Part shown: positions 48,829 to 61,275 of the stretch, one piece after another | How positions within the stretch are numbered: position 1 is the stretch's first letter | Layout of the letters: the number at the start of each line of letters is the position of its first letter | Source: Apodemus sylvaticus | Taxonomy: Eukaryota > Chordata > Mammalia > Rodentia > Muridae | Length of the DNA stretch: 64,000 nt | Assembly: GCF_947179515.1 (NCBI RefSeq) | Contig: NC_067480.1 | Span: forward strand, 9,233,501 to 9,297,500 | Reading direction: 5' to 3' | Translations under genes and position numbers: made by a program | Notes under the pieces: generated by a model | What the model saw: the letters and a program-made list of their open reading frames with translations, nothing else | Database searches by the model: none | Told to the model about the DNA's origin: nothing

Positions 48829-48973
48829 CTGGGTCATTGTGGGAGTGAGGCACCACAAACACTTGCAGGGGCTCATGGTCCCACTCATCAGCCTCATACT
48901 TAATGTCAAATCCTTGCTTCCAAACTCCGCCATCTGGATTATCAAAAGGAATCAGATCGTAAACATCCAACAT
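48829..48973 (-). CDS. Man2a1: Man2a1 exon 3: start of GH38 domain with zinc-binding HND, residues 130-177
   Basis: This 145-base exon enters in phase 0 and leaves after the first base of the Gly178 codon. It encodes MLDVYDLIPFDNPDGGVWKQ and continues to PHSHNDPG. The closing HSHNDPGW signature (the W comes from exon 4) marks glycoside hydrolase family 38. His174 and Asp176 match the zinc ligands His90 and Asp92 of Drosophila Golgi mannosidase II. The Asp-Pro-rich start joins the stem to the first beta strand of the catalytic barrel. Acceptor tttttag and donor CAG|GTAAAA are canonical. Residue 162 is His in EWDHEPL; I remember Arg in mouse and Thr in human, so this is a variable surface position and not an active-site change. 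Confidence 0.97.
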
Positions 48974-49442
48974 CTAAAAATATGAAAGAAAAAAGGTTAA
49001 ACTTTAACCACTGTTAATTTATACTAAATTCTGGACAATATTTCTTCAAAGATATTATTTCCTTTTTTCCAATCAATATATAAAAACTCTGCAAAAATCA
49101 ATTGAAACTTTCTAGGCCAAAGGCATATGATCATCATTCAAAGGCTTGGAAGGCTATTTGTGCCAAATGACTACCAGATAAATGAAGCCTCCTCATCTGC
49201 TTTGGATACATTTGATTTCATTCATTTATCAGAATTTGTCCTTTTCTTTAAGTGCCAGTGCGATTTAATATGAAAACAGAAACACAGTAAGATATCCAAA
49301 ATGGCAGTGTTCAGAAGAAAAAAAAGAGTGTGAATCACATCACTAACAACTAAAACGACGATGAGAACAAACAAATCATAGCCAAAGACAGAAGCAAACC
49401 TGGAAACAACCAGGCCACTGACGACCGGCGGCTGCCCATTAC
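48974..49442 (-). other. Man2a1: Man2a1 intron 2
   Basis: Only 469 bases, far shorter than its neighbours. It begins GTAATG and ends in a pyrimidine-rich acceptor (tttttag). It is AT-rich near the acceptor, and no repeat element was recognised in it. Confidence 0.95.
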
Positions 49443-49694
49443 CTGCACATCCCGGTGCTGGCTGCCGCTCTGGGAGGCAAACAGGCAGTCTTTGGGGTCA
49501 GCCTGAAGGGCTAGCTGTGGAGAGTGGAGGTGCGTGGAGCCTTGGCTGCCATTGCCTGGAGAACCTCTCGGGCCATCGTCCACGGACTCGCTCAGGTTGA
49601 TGACCGAGTCTCTGATATTTGAGATGATCTCATTGTTCTCAGCCAGCAAACGCTCCAAGTGGTCAATCTTTTCTTGCAATATTGAAAGCTGGCC
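49443..49694 (-). CDS. Man2a1: Man2a1 exon 2: stem region, residues 46-129
   Basis: This 252-base, phase 0-0 exon encodes 84 residues starting GQLSILQEKIDHLERLLAEN and ending SGSQHRDVQ. It is the luminal stem linking the membrane anchor (exon 1, off window) to the catalytic domain. The first ~35 residues have a leucine/isoleucine heptad look (L, I, L, I, L, L, L) and may form a short coiled coil. Two N-glycosylation sequons are visible: NLS at residue 78 and NGS at 93. I remember the second as NAS in mouse, so the site is kept. The acceptor follows a long pyrimidine run (ttttatttttcag) and the donor is CAG|GTAATG. A leucine codon TTG inside the exon is not a start. The rest of the stem is rich in Gly, Ser and Pro and is the most variable part of the protein seen here. 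Confidence 0.96.
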
Positions 49695-50426
49695 CTGAAA
49701 AATAAAAGGAAGAGGCAGCTATGTGAGCCACGACTGCGGCTCCGCCGAGGCACACAGGGAACCAGCACTCACCCTCCTCTGCCCTCTTCTGTGTGCACAG
49801 AGCATATGGGCAGAGAAAGACCGCCTTATAGCACAAGACCTTTCCATAACCACCATCTTTATCTAATCTTACTTTTAAAGTGTAAGGGGAATGACCAAGA
49901 TATTTACGGATTGTTTCCTACTCCCCCCAAATCCAGGCCTAACTGATCTTTGGGTCTCTAGAATCACTAATACAGAATGAATTTTTGAATTTAAGCGAAA
50001 TAGACTGGGGTTAATTTGCAGGGTCAAAACCCACACAACCTGAATGAGAATATTCCACCTCCGCTTGTTCACACATACTGGACAATCTAAAGAAAATCAA
50101 TTCATCAACTCTTAACTGCCATAGACACAACAAGCCCCAGTGGGCCAGTCAGAGCGCTTTTATCATGCTGTGTGACACGCAGGGCATGGTTGTTTTTAAG
50201 TGGTCCCCACATTAAAAAGCTTGGCATCCTAACAACCTTGATTCACCGATACCTGCAGCAGGAAGAACCATCTTTGACTTGTTCAACCCTGGATGCTCAG
50301 TTCCAAGTATAGAAAAGATATTCGTGCATTTGTCACATTTCTGAGTAACAGCTCTGAACTGAAAGCCTAGGTTGGGCAGAATGCCACACAGTGAGAAGAC
50401 ACAAATACCTGATATACATTGTCTCA

Positions 50427-50519
50427 TATATATATTATATATAGATATATAGATATATATATACATATCTATATGTCTTTGAATATACAAGATAACATTA
50501 CAAGCAATATGCACGTATG

Positions 50520-50555
<36 letters not shown>
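50427..50555. repeat. AT-rich and (CA)n simple repeats beside a B2
   Basis: TATATA/GATATA repeats (50427-50478) are followed by a (CA)n run (50522-50555), which directly abuts the B2 head. Confidence 0.93.
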
Positions 50556-50556
<1 letters not shown>

Positions 50557-50740
50557 CCAGAGATGGCTCTGTGGTTAAAAGCACTGTCCGCTCTTCCAGA
50601 CAACCTGGGTTTGATTCCCAGCACTTACATGGTGGCTTACAACCATCTGTAACTCCAGACCCAGGGGATCCAACACCCTCTCGCACCCAGCCTTGGTGGG
50701 CACCAGAAAGTGTTACAGACATCCATGCAGTTCAAATACC
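50557..50740 (+). mobile_element. B2 SINE
   Basis: AGAGATGGCTCTGTGGTTAA, then AGCACTGTCCGCTCTTCCAG and CATGGTGGCTTACAACCATC, followed by CAACACCCTCTCGCACC, give a full B2 in intron 1. The internal Pol III A and B boxes are part of the SINE. Confidence 0.9.
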
Positions 50741-50776
50741 CATTCATATAATTTGTTCTGTTTTGTTTGGATTTTT

Positions 50777-50895
50777 TTAGACAGGGTCTCTCTGTGTAGT
50801 CCTGGCTGTCATGGAACTTAATCTGTAGACCAGACTGGCCTTGAACTCAGAAATCTATATGCCACTGCCTCCTCAGTGCTGGAATTTAGATGCCC
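50777..50895 (-). mobile_element. B1 SINE, antisense to window
   Basis: AGACAGGGTCTCTCTGTGTA, CTGTAGACCAGACTGGCCTT and GCCTCCTCAGTGCTGGAATT give a reversed B1 that lacks its head. Confidence 0.9.
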
Positions 50896-52356
50896 AACCT
50901 CTAAAGTAATTTTTTAATGAACAAAAAAATCTGAAGACCTTAAACAAGCGTATCTATATAGAATACTGCTGAAAATTGACAACCTGGAGGAGGCAAAAGG
51001 AAAGGCATAGTAATATCCACAGTGGTGCAATCCTGACAAAACAGCCAACTGAGAACTGGTTGGGATGTCTGGATCATTTTTAACCTACTATGAATATTTG
51101 TTGGTTTAACAGTGAGTGAAAGATTTAATAATACTCGTAAAGTTGGTTGGGCTGAACAAGGGAGGCAGATAAAATGCAGAGAGGACACAGCATAGCCAAG
51201 GAGACCTGGGATCCCAAGGCAAGACTGACTTGCCGATCACACGAGAAAGCTGGAGAAGTCCTGTGGGCTCCAGATCAACCAAGCCCTTCGGTGATAAACT
51301 AGCCCAGAGCCTCCAGCCTGCAGCCCGGAACCATAGATGTGGCTCAACACACAAAAACAGCTTATTTATGTAAACTCACTCAAACGCCACGAGGTTCCCT
51401 GTATGGCTGTTTTCATAACTAGAGTGTGCAATTCTAGAGTATAAACATGTAGAGTGTAAAACCATGGCTCTGCCAGTACAGTGTAAAAGGTTGGCCATGC
51501 CCAGCATACCAATAAAGACCACATCAACGGTTGTTATGAGGGCCAGCAGTTCTCTGCTATGCAAAGACTAAAAGCCCTCTTCTGTTGGAGTTCCCCGTCC
51601 AACCCACAAGAGTAAAAAGGCTTAAGAGTCAAATGCACAGCATCTCTGTCCACACTTCCATCACTGCATGGAACAATTGGGGAGATTTCTTCACACACTG
51701 CCACAGCAGAACAGCCTGGTGCTTCCTGCAATTGTTCTGACTCATCCTGCAGAGGAGGAGTTCTAGTATCGAAACCAAAACTCCCTCCAATGGGGCTGTC
51801 TTACCACAGAGGCCACAGTCAAGCAATCCCCATTCTGTGCAGAATTAGACCTTCAGAGTTGTCACACGCATCTCCCTAAAATGAAGCTTTAGTGTTCTCG
51901 CAGGGCTTTTAAACATATGTGACAGTGCCAGATCATAATACATGTCTCTGGAGCTATCTGTGCTAGGAGGCGGTTCCCCTTGGACCCACATCCAAAGCCA
52001 AGATGCCCACCATAGCTCAACATTCAGTGAGGAAGACAAGGACCCCTCTAGGGAAAGCTTCTGTTAGGCAGGCTCCCACCCCAAACCTACATATAAACAT
52101 TACCAGTGATGGTTCATAAAGAAGGTGCCAACAGACATTAAAGACGGCCTTCACTTCCATAGTACTTCTAAAGATACAATTAATGACCAGCGTCCAGGAT
52201 TCTATATTAACTTAAGCACAGGTAGAAGAGTGTGGCCTGAGGCTCTGTCAGCATTAACGGTCTAATTAAAACCATTTTTAAATTATATTACGTACTAGAA
52301 TAAGGTATCCTTCCTCCAAACAGCCAAAACCCTTACCGTATACCCCACAGGCAGGC

Positions 52357-52360
<4 letters not shown>

Positions 52361-52401
<41 letters not shown>
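52361..52401. repeat. (TG)n microsatellite
   Basis: About 20 TG units in intron 1. Confidence 0.96.
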
Positions 52402-52402
<1 letters not shown>

Positions 52403-53164
52403 TGGGAGGGGTGGCGTGACCAGAAGGGATATACCCATAGTGTGCATTAAAGAAACAGAAATTATAGATAATGTTTCAATTACACTGACAGGTCAAAGAA
52501 TGGTGATAGGAATATTGAAAAAGACAATTTTCGGTAGGGCAAGAACCCCGCTGGTGAGAAAAGCACGCTATCCTTTGATTTGCTAATCAGTTCTATAGGG
52601 AGGCATCTTCAGCGCTGTTCTGTGGAGGAGGGGGAAGAAGGTCACGTTTGATTTTCTCTGCTAGTGGTGGAAGAGAAAGGCTGAGGAGACAGACTGCACA
52701 CGTCAGAGACACTGGGCAGAGCTAATTTGGAGTCTACAACCAGGTAGACCGGGATCAGTGCCCACTCTGACCTAGGAAAGAGATCAGTCACTGCCCACAG
52801 CCAACTCGGACACATTACAGAATGATCTGCCCCAGGAGGACACGGGCTGCCAGAGCCTAGAGTTACGGTGACCACTCAAGCGCAGCTGATAGCGTGTCTT
52901 CTTCCTTCAGGCTCTACCTGCAAAGATGGCTGTCTTTCCCTCTGCCACTCAGAGGCCTCACATGCAGAGGCCAGGGCCCTCGGAATGTCCAAGCCCATCT
53001 CTGTCATCTACTCCTCTCTCCTGGAGTGGGCCTCGCTCCTGGGAAGGTCCTCTCTGTGCGGTAGGGACAAACTCCCCTTCCCAGGGGTGTGGCTGCTCTC
53101 CTACACCCACCAGCACGAAGCAGCAGTCTCATGGGCCGATGGCATAATGTAGTCTAATAGTTTT

Positions 53165-53360
53165 AAAGTTTAATGTATTTTTGTGTGAATGGGGTTTTGA
53201 TTGCATGTATGTCCCTGCCCCGCATGTGTGTAATGCCCAGGGAGGACAGATGAGGGAGGGCATCAGGGCCCCTGGAACCGCAGGTACAAACAGCTGAGTC
53301 ACCCTGTGGGTACTGGGAAAAGAACCCAGGATGAGAGATCTCCCCAGCCCTACTCTCGGT
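53165..53360 (-). mobile_element. B3/B2-type SINE, antisense
   Basis: GGAGGACAGATGAGGGAGGG, then GGTACTGGGAAAAGAACCCA and GAGATCTCCCCAGCCCTACT, is a reversed and diverged B3-like SINE. Confidence 0.7.
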
Positions 53361-55261
53361 ATGTTTAAAAGTCAGCCACACCCCTATGCCTCCCTTAACT
53401 ACAGGACATGGCTGACGGGATGTCATGAAACTGGACTACCAAGGGATCTTGAAAGGGGGCAAAGTGCAGCCATCTGTAATTCTTAGCCTGATTAGCTTCT
53501 GCTAATCAGTGCTGGGCCCCTCCCTCCTTCTGTCAAATGGGAAAATCCAAGCATGTCATCCTGAGGAGCATCACAGGACTACTTCTGTGTCTGGAAGGCA
53601 TTTTTAAAGAACCTTGGGCCAGTGGGCTGGGTGGGGAAGATCCACTGTCACGTGCTGCATCTGTCACTGAGGGCCCTCTGAGGTAAAAATGTAGACAAGG
53701 CAAACTCTTGCTTTGTCACCTAGGTGACAACAACAGGTCCTTCAAGCTTTTTATCTCCAGGACTCTGCAACAGATTCCAGGCTCAGCGTGAGAGTAACAG
53801 CAAGGCTTCCCAGGGCCTGGGCCTGTGGGCTTGGAGGGAGCCGGAAAATGCTTCTGTGGCTCTGTCATCTGCCGACAGCCCACGCTTCTCGGACACATGA
53901 GGGTTTTCAAAGTGGGTACTCTGCACTCTTGCCGTGTGGTACACGCCCAGCTCACCCACAGGCCCACTGCATTCAGATTTTGTCCATCTCACTAAAAACT
54001 GCCCAGATAAATTCCCCCGACACACATACGCCCAGCCTGATGCAAAGCATGCTGGGACCTCATCATCTCCAGCACACCACAGAGCACCTTCATCCTGGAA
54101 ACTGCAGGGACTGACTTGATTTGCGGTTCCGTGTGCTCTTGACTTTCTCCTGTGGCCTACTTCTGCTGGCTCCTCTCTCTGGCCTCTAAATGTCAGCCTC
54201 CAGGTGAGCTCCGAAGGCTATTACATCTCTGTACCGCACGACCGCATCCACTCAGACACTCAAATGCCACGCTGTGCTCATATACACACTCTACGGAAAC
54301 CTCTGACTAGCCAGATATTGAAGCACCTACTGACTGCTCTATTGGACATCAACTCTTCCTTCTGAACACACCCTTCTCCCAGAGCTACAACATCTTGCAT
54401 CTCCAGAAAGCGGCCCTGGTCTCCCCAGTTAGCTCCTTCAAAATGTCGGTGTCGCCATTCTTCCTCTGTCCTCAGGATGCCTCCATAGCTAAGTCCTTTC
54501 TATCTCCAACACACTTGCTGAATCAATACACCTCTCTCCCTCCTCCCTCCCCACACTCTGACTACACGGCACCGGCAATTTCTGAATCAACTGTCTCCTT
54601 ACATGTATGTTTAGCCATCCATGCCTTGCACAGATAACAGGCCAGCTGTAATATCCACTGCCAGCTTCTTATTTTTGGAGCATTCTTCATCACAGTCAAA
54701 GCACAGTGACCCTGTCGGTTGTTAACACCGGGGTGGATGCAGTGCTCTTCCCCAACTTAGCTGTGCCCTAACTGTAGCCCGGCTCCAAGCCAGCTCCTTC
54801 TCGTCGATTCTTGGTATTTTCAAGCATATTTTTTCCCTTTGTATAATGCTTCAACTCTTTCCCTAAAAGACACCTTAAATGCCTTCTCTGCTATCACATC
54901 TAAAATAGCCTTCAGTATAGTATTCTTTCTCCACGTCACCTCCATTTTCTTCACAGCATTATCACAATTACCCAGTGGACTACTCATGCACGGCATACCC
55001 CCACACACACTAAGTGGGCAGCCATTCTGCTCTCCATGCCTGATGGCTGTCCCGACTCTCAGGAGCACCTCAAGAGGAAACCGAGGAACGCACGGATGTC
55101 TGTTGCCCACCATGTTCTAGGACATGCAAGTATTCGGCATATAATCCGCAACCCACCCCACAAAATACAAAACACTCACCATCTTTTAAGAAAAAAAAAC
55201 TTCGTTGTACCAAAAAAATAAATTATGAAGAGCAGAAATGTCAGAAAGATATTTCCAGAAA

Positions 55262-55482
55262 ACTGGAGAGAAGATAGCTCAACAGTTAAGAATACATGCT
55301 GCTCTTTCAGAAGACCTGGAGTTCAGTTCCCAGCACCGACATCAGGCAGCTCGCAACTGTCTATAATTCCAGATCCAGAGGATCCACACCTCTGGCCTCC
55401 ATGGTACCTGCATTCATGTGCACAGACAGACAGACAGACAGACACATACACACACACTTAAAAATAATAAAATATTTTTAAA
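55262..55482 (+). mobile_element. B2 SINE, diverged, with ACAG tail
   Basis: CTGGAGAGAAGATAGCTCAA, then CAGTTAAGAATACATGCTGC and AGACCTGGAGTTCAGTTCCC, give a B2 whose 3' part carries (ACAG)n at 55425-55442 and a CA/AT tail. Confidence 0.88.
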
Positions 55483-57043
55483 GGAATGAAAAGGCTTCAT
55501 TAATAGAGTGGTCTCTGTGGTCCAGTTGGAAAAGAGTGTGACCTAGGATTGGTCAGAGGTTGACCTCTGACCAGGACAGTGTATGTGGCTCCCTTCTAAG
55601 GGCAAAGACTCTGAGTCTGTCCAGTTCAACCAGAAGCCTTCAGCATTTGCTACAACTTGAGAAGCTAGTTTTCACATGCTGTGGAGAATGCAGCAGACTA
55701 AGGAGAAACTCAAAACAAGGCTTTGTCCCATCCCCACGATACATTTTATGCCTAAGTTTCTAAATAGAACAATTTTAGAAAGAAAAAAAAAATCATTGCC
55801 TGGTATGTGCAAGCATCGGAGGAGAGACAGCCTTGCCCTAGCGTGTGTGCTTGAGCCGGACCTCTTGACCAATTCCACCCTTCCCTTTTATATCTTTCTT
55901 TTCCTCCCTACTGATGTGGGAATCCAAGTGTCACACCACTCCATGAAAACCTTCTGACGGGTTGAGAGGCACCTCAGCACTGAAGAGCACCTAGCACTGT
56001 TCCAGGGGACCAGAGTTCTGTGCCCACATCCTGAAGCCACAGATCAGACGCCCCGTTCTCACCTCCTCCATGAGTCTAGCATTAAATGTGCCCACAATGT
56101 AACACCAAATAATGGTTAATCATTTTCTAAACACGTCCTCACCAAGTCAAGTCTCTTTAGCAGAAACAGTGAAGCAAGCTGGCCCTAGTTCAGATCACGT
56201 GTTGCAATGTTAGCACTTGCTATCTGTCTGACCTTGAGGAGGGGACACTGTGTGAGCGCAGATGCTAACTCCCATTGCCTGAAACGGGAGGCAGGCAATA
56301 ATATTGTGTGAGGACTTAAAACCCAGGAGCCACCAAGCCCGAGAGGGGGCGTGATGATAACCACCCTGTGGTTTTAAAACATCACTTTGAAGGATACATC
56401 AGATGCCTGCTAAAACAGTATGTGCCCTGATTAGAGAAGGCTAAAGCGAAGTGACAAGTGAACTTCAACATCACTACCTAGTGGCAGTGAAACCTGGACA
56501 CGCTACACAACTTCCCTGTGCCTTGCTTTCCCCAGCTATAAAATAGGGACAGTGAATAATACCCAAACCGAGACAGCTGCTGAAGATCAGTTAATATACA
56601 AATAAATTTAAATCGTGCTTACTCAAATGTCCCAGTTCCAGACGCTTGACTATGCTGAGCCTTGTTGATGAAATGCAAGATTCTGAGAGCTGAGACTGGG
56701 CTAACCTGACCAGGAAAGGCTCTTAAGGGCACAAGGGTCTCAAAGAGAAAAGAGAGCAGGCAGAGTGACGGCCAACAAGGAAGCCTGAGGACAAAGAGGG
56801 TGGAATGCTCACCCATCCCGGCCTGAAGCACAGAACTCACAACTTCCAGAAGCTGGAGAAGCAGCCTCTTCCCCAGAGCCCCCGCGGCTCTGAGCCCTCT
56901 GAGCTCCCCACACCCACCCTTGCCTGCTTTGCACCTCTGAGTTCCACTACAATCAGATCCCTTTTGTGTCTGTTACAGTTACCACAGCACACTACTACAC
57001 CAGGTGAAGGACTGGTCCTACATGAGGAAAGCTGAGAGCATTC

Positions 57044-57798
57044 ATTGTTGTTGTTATTTTATTTGCTTTATTTACATTTTGAATGTTATCCCCTTTCCCT
57101 GTTACCCCTCTAATACCCCCCTATCCCATCCACCATCCCCCTGCTTATACCCCCCACCTCACCACCCTGGCATTCCCCTACACTGGGGCATCAATTCTTC
57201 ACAGGACCAATGGCCTCTCCTCTCATTTTCGTCTGAAATGGCCATCTTTTGCTACATATGTAGCTGGAGCCATGGGTCCCTCCATGTGTACTCTTTGGTT
57301 GGTGGTTTAGTCCCTGGGAGCTCTGGGGGTACTGGTTGGCACATATTATTGTTATTCCTGTGGGGCTGCAAATCCTTTCAGCCCCTTGGGTCCTTTCTCT
57401 AGTTCCTCCATTGGGGACCCCATGCTCAGTCCGTTGGTTGGCTATGAGTGATGGTTATTTTGATCCCCCTTCTAAGAAAGACCAAAGAATCCACACTTTT
57501 ATCTTCCTTCTTGAGCTTCATGTGGTCCGAGCTGTTTCTTGGGTATTCCGAGCTTTGGGGCTAATATCCACTTATCAATGAGTGCACACCTTCTGTGTTC
57601 TTTTGTGATTGGGTTACCTCACTCAGGATGATATTTTCTAGTTCCAACCATTTGCCTAAGAATTTCATGAATTTATTGTTTTTAATAGCTGAATAGTACT
57701 CCATTGTGTGAATGTACCATATTTTCTGTATCCATCCCTCTGTTGAGGGACATCTGGGTTCTTTTCTGGCTTCTGGCTATTATAAATAAGGCTGCTAT
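57044..57798 (-). mobile_element. L1 3' end (3' UTR and end of ORF2), minus strand
   Basis: The T-rich start, ATTTACATTTTGAATGTTAT, TCTTTGGTTGGTGGTTTAGT and CTATGAGTGATGGTTATTTT are reversed murine L1 3' UTR. From about 57480 the text (TACTCCATTGTGTGAATGTA, CTGTATCCATCCCTCTGTTG) is reversed ORF2 end. A 10-bp target copy GAGAGCATTC (57034-57043) lies just outside the A-tail. The insertion is in the Man2a1 sense direction. No intact frame remains. Confidence 0.93.
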
Positions 57799-57983
57799 TG
57801 TTGGTGGGATTGCAAGCTAGTGAAACCACTCTGGAAATCAGTTTGACAATTCCTCAGAAAACTGGACATAGCACTACCTGAGGACCCAGCTATACCACTC
57901 CTGGGCATATACCCAGAAGATGTTCCAACATGTAACAAGGACACATGCTCCACCATGTTCATAGCAGCCTTATAATAGCCTAA
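57799..57983 (+). mobile_element. Inverted 5' part of the same L1 insertion
   Basis: TGTTGGTGGGATTGCAAGCT, then ACCACTCTGGAAATCAGTTT and CTGGGCATATACCCAGAAGA, up to CATAGCAGCCTTATAATAGC, is L1 ORF2 sequence on the plus strand. It is the part that directly precedes the minus-strand segment in a normal L1. The second copy of GAGAGCATTC follows at 57984-57993. Confidence 0.92.
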
Positions 57984-58179
57984 GAGAGCATTCTAACAGT
58001 GGCCTGTTGGAGACAGTCTGCAGCATCCCCAGACCTGGAGAGACTCAAGCTGCTTGCAGCAAAGAAGGATGAGTGGCCACACAGCAGCAGCCATCCCCAG
58101 GGTGCAGTGGGTCAGACATCTGCAAGTGCTCTGCATACAGGAAATGAGCAGCAGTGAATGTCCGGGAGCCCGGGACACA

Positions 58180-58375
58180 GATCTGCAGTTAAGAAGGCGC
58201 TTACTCACTACTGCTCTTACAGAGGACCTGAAGTCACTGCTTACAACTCCAGTCCCAGGGGATCAATTGCCCTCTTCTGGCCTCTGCAGGCTCCTGCATA
58301 CATACAATGCACAAAAAACTCACTAGGGCACACATACATACACATAAAAATAATTAAAAAATATCTTTAATTGAT
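58180..58375 (+). mobile_element. B3/B2-type SINE
   Basis: GCAGTTAAGAAGGCGCTTAC, then CTGCTCTTACAGAGGACCTG and GGGATCAATTGCCCTCTTCT, with a CATACATACA/AAATAATTAAAA tail, give a diverged B2/B3. Confidence 0.82.
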
Positions 58376-60119
58376 TTCCAAGAAAAGAAACACCAAAGTA
58401 TTCATCTTAGACATTGTTGCAAACTTGAGGAATTTAAAATGTATTCCACTTACTCTGAAGCTCTGAAGGGTCAAATACAGTTCAGAAGAGACCCCAGCTG
58501 TCCAAGAAAAGCCACGTGGCTTGGTCCAGGTCGGAAGTAGGGGGGAAGGAAAGAATGTGACAGGAAGGAGGTCAAAGACAGAACAATAAAGGGAGAAGGA
58601 TGCTCCTTTAGTGTTTTACTGGGGCAATGGAATATGGCAACATCACTCAAGAAAAACAGGACGCTGAAGGAGGAGAAAAAGAACAGAAAACTGATGCGCC
58701 TGGCAGCTAACAGGTGTATGATGGTTATGAGTTTCGACGCTAGTCTGGAACTAAGAGAAGTCAAGGCTGAATATTTATGTACCCAGTATAGAGAGGAACT
58801 TCAAGCACTGGAAATAAATGTGGTTTGCCTGGAGAGCACGCACAGGTCCACCTTTGTATATGGGAAATGGCTCACCAGGCAGTTCTCACACATCCTCAAT
58901 TAGGAACCGCTGCAATCAAGCTAAATATAGGAACTGCAACTTGGTTCAAGAGGGTGCCTTCCCAGCCCACCGGTGTCATGGTTACTGCGCAGTATCTAGT
59001 CAGTAGTCAGCACTATCCCACATATCCAGGAAAACACTGCCCATCAATATGATGGCAGGCAACTTCACAGGAAGACTTTTGGGTTTTAATAACATAAGTA
59101 ATACTTCAAATGTCCACCTCATCCACCAGAGGCCAAAAAGAGAGTGACTTGGCCTGTGGTCACAGTCGCCAAGTCACAGGCCACTACTCCATGGGATTTC
59201 CGGATGGTACTTTTCTGAATCCGGGGGCGGGGCTAACACGCCTGGATCTCTTCGAGGGTCCAGTGGCTGTGCAGCCATTCCTTCATTCAGAGACGTAAGT
59301 GGCATCACTGTGTGACCATGGAGAGTATGGAATTGTATAGTGTCATCCCAAAACTCAGGAGAAATGCATACACTGTCACTATTCATAAACCCCACTTCCT
59401 GAGAGAGGAACAGAAGCCCCTCATAGACACAGAGAAGACAAGAGTGCTACGTGGCTGAAGAGGTGAGTGCAGGTTCCCAGCATGCTCTAGCTGGATGCTC
59501 GGGGGCCTTGGGAGCCCCTGGCAGCTGCTGGTGTCACCAGGCAAGGTCTTGCCCCGGACCAGGAAGAATGCCACGTCTGTTCCCCTCCCACTGCTACTCT
59601 CCAAAACAGAGGCTGGGCCTCAGGGCTGGCACCTTCTGCAGTCACGTGTCAGGACGCGGCACTGCACCTCCACGCCGTCAGTGCCCAGATGAACGTTCAG
59701 ATGAAAACTATACAGCCTCACCCGCACACACCCAGGACAGCTGCATGAAGCCACCTCGTCACTGAGGTGACAATTTAGGCACCTAGTTATCATAGGAAGT
59801 GACATTTTACAGAACAGATCATCTTCCAAAAGCAATTATTGGAGGAGGAGTGTGTAAGCAAGACAAATATCTGGTTATAAAACATTTTAATAAAATGCAG
59901 TTTTATTACTTACACATCCACCTAGCAACTGTAATTAATGGACACTGCAAATGATCTATCATCTAATAGGTCTTTGACTCGCACTTTCAAATCTGTTCAA
60001 CAGATAAATCTCCCATCCCCCCCTGTCCATCCCCCAAAATGTTTAAGACTCACACTACTGGTGTTTCTCCCATATCTTACTTTTAGCATACTTACATTCT
60101 TTTTAATATTTTTATTTTT

Positions 60120-60300
60120 ATTATAGTTGCTTATTGGGAGGACATGCACCTGCCAGAGTACTCGCATAGAAGGTAGAGGACAAAGTGGTCCTCTAACTTG
60201 GTTGGTTCTCGGCCTTCACCATGTAGGACCCTGGGACAAACTCAAGTTTTTCAGATTTGGAAGCAAGCATCTTTACCTACTAAGCCAGCCCTGATATAGT
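60120..60300 (-). mobile_element. B4-type SINE, antisense
   Basis: TAGAGGACAAAGTGGTCCTC, then GGACCCTGGGACAAACTCAA and AAGCATCTTTACCTACTAAG with CCAGCCCTG, is a reversed B4/B3-like SINE. Confidence 0.7.
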
Positions 60301-61044
60301 GATATGCTGATACTTAGCATTCTGAGATCTACTCCCCACACAAGAACTTACAAGTAAGCTCACACAGTATAGTCACAGTATACTTGAGGTAGCAACAGTT
60401 CCCAAATAACCCAGCTCTGGTGGTAGGTATCGCCCACCAAGAATGGCTGGTCATTCTGGCTTCTGACTCCTATCTATGCCATCTGCTTATCTCTTTATCC
60501 ACAAGGTAATTATAAATGTATATTTATACTAAACTCACTTTGGGTTTAGTATAGAAAGATGAAGGGCCTATACTGTATCTTAGAATCTGCTGGCAAAAAG
60601 TTCTGTCAGCATAGCAATTTTGAGAAAACACAATTTCAATGTAAAAAGGGAATAAATGTCTGTAATGGGGAAAGCCAATCAAACTAAACAGTCTTTGCTT
60701 AATAAAATAAATGCAACTGGCATGCGTGACATCATTTCTCATTCAGAAGTGGTTTGGAAAAGTCTTTAAAAATGGGGTTGCACTAAGTGGATTATCAGTC
60801 TCCTGTATCATCTTATTTACAGGAATCATTCCCCCAGATAGGTTCTAGTCTTTACTAAAAGAAACCGTGTATTTAGGCAAGATTCATCTCTGTTCATATA
60901 AACTCTGAATTGCCTAAGCATCAAAGATTCTACAGAGTTAGATCATTTCTTCTAAGTACGTGTTGTATCAAACAATGAGCTGAACCGACTGGCCACGGGC
61001 AAAGTAGGACAGCGGGCAAGAGCAAGGTGTAGCAGAGTTATGAA

Positions 61045-61202
61045 TAGCACGGCAGGCTGGAGAGTAAGGAACTCCATGGCTAAGAACGCATACTGCTCAT
61101 GCAAGAGGTCAGTTCCCAGCGCCCTGTCCGACAGCTCACAACCTCCTGGAATTCCAGCTCCAGGCCATCGAAGGCTCTCTTCTCTACTCTGTAGGCACCT
61201 GA

Positions 61203-61248
<46 letters not shown>

Positions 61249-61275
61249 GGTACACACATATATACTTAATTAAAA
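61045..61275 (+). mobile_element. B2/B3-type SINE with (CA)n tail
   Basis: CAGGCTGGAGAGTAAGGAAC, then GCATACTGCTCATGCAAGAG and GCTCACAACCTCCTGGAATT, is a diverged SINE that passes into a 44-base CA run (61203-61247). Confidence 0.8.

Noticed and set aside
50557..50740. tRNA-like head with Pol III boxes
   Set aside because: It is the head of a B2 SINE; no complete cloverleaf is present.
55960..56110. Possible B3 SINE remnant (CACCTCAGCACTGAAGAGCA)
   Set aside because: Similarity is limited to a short head-like piece and is too weak to list as a feature.
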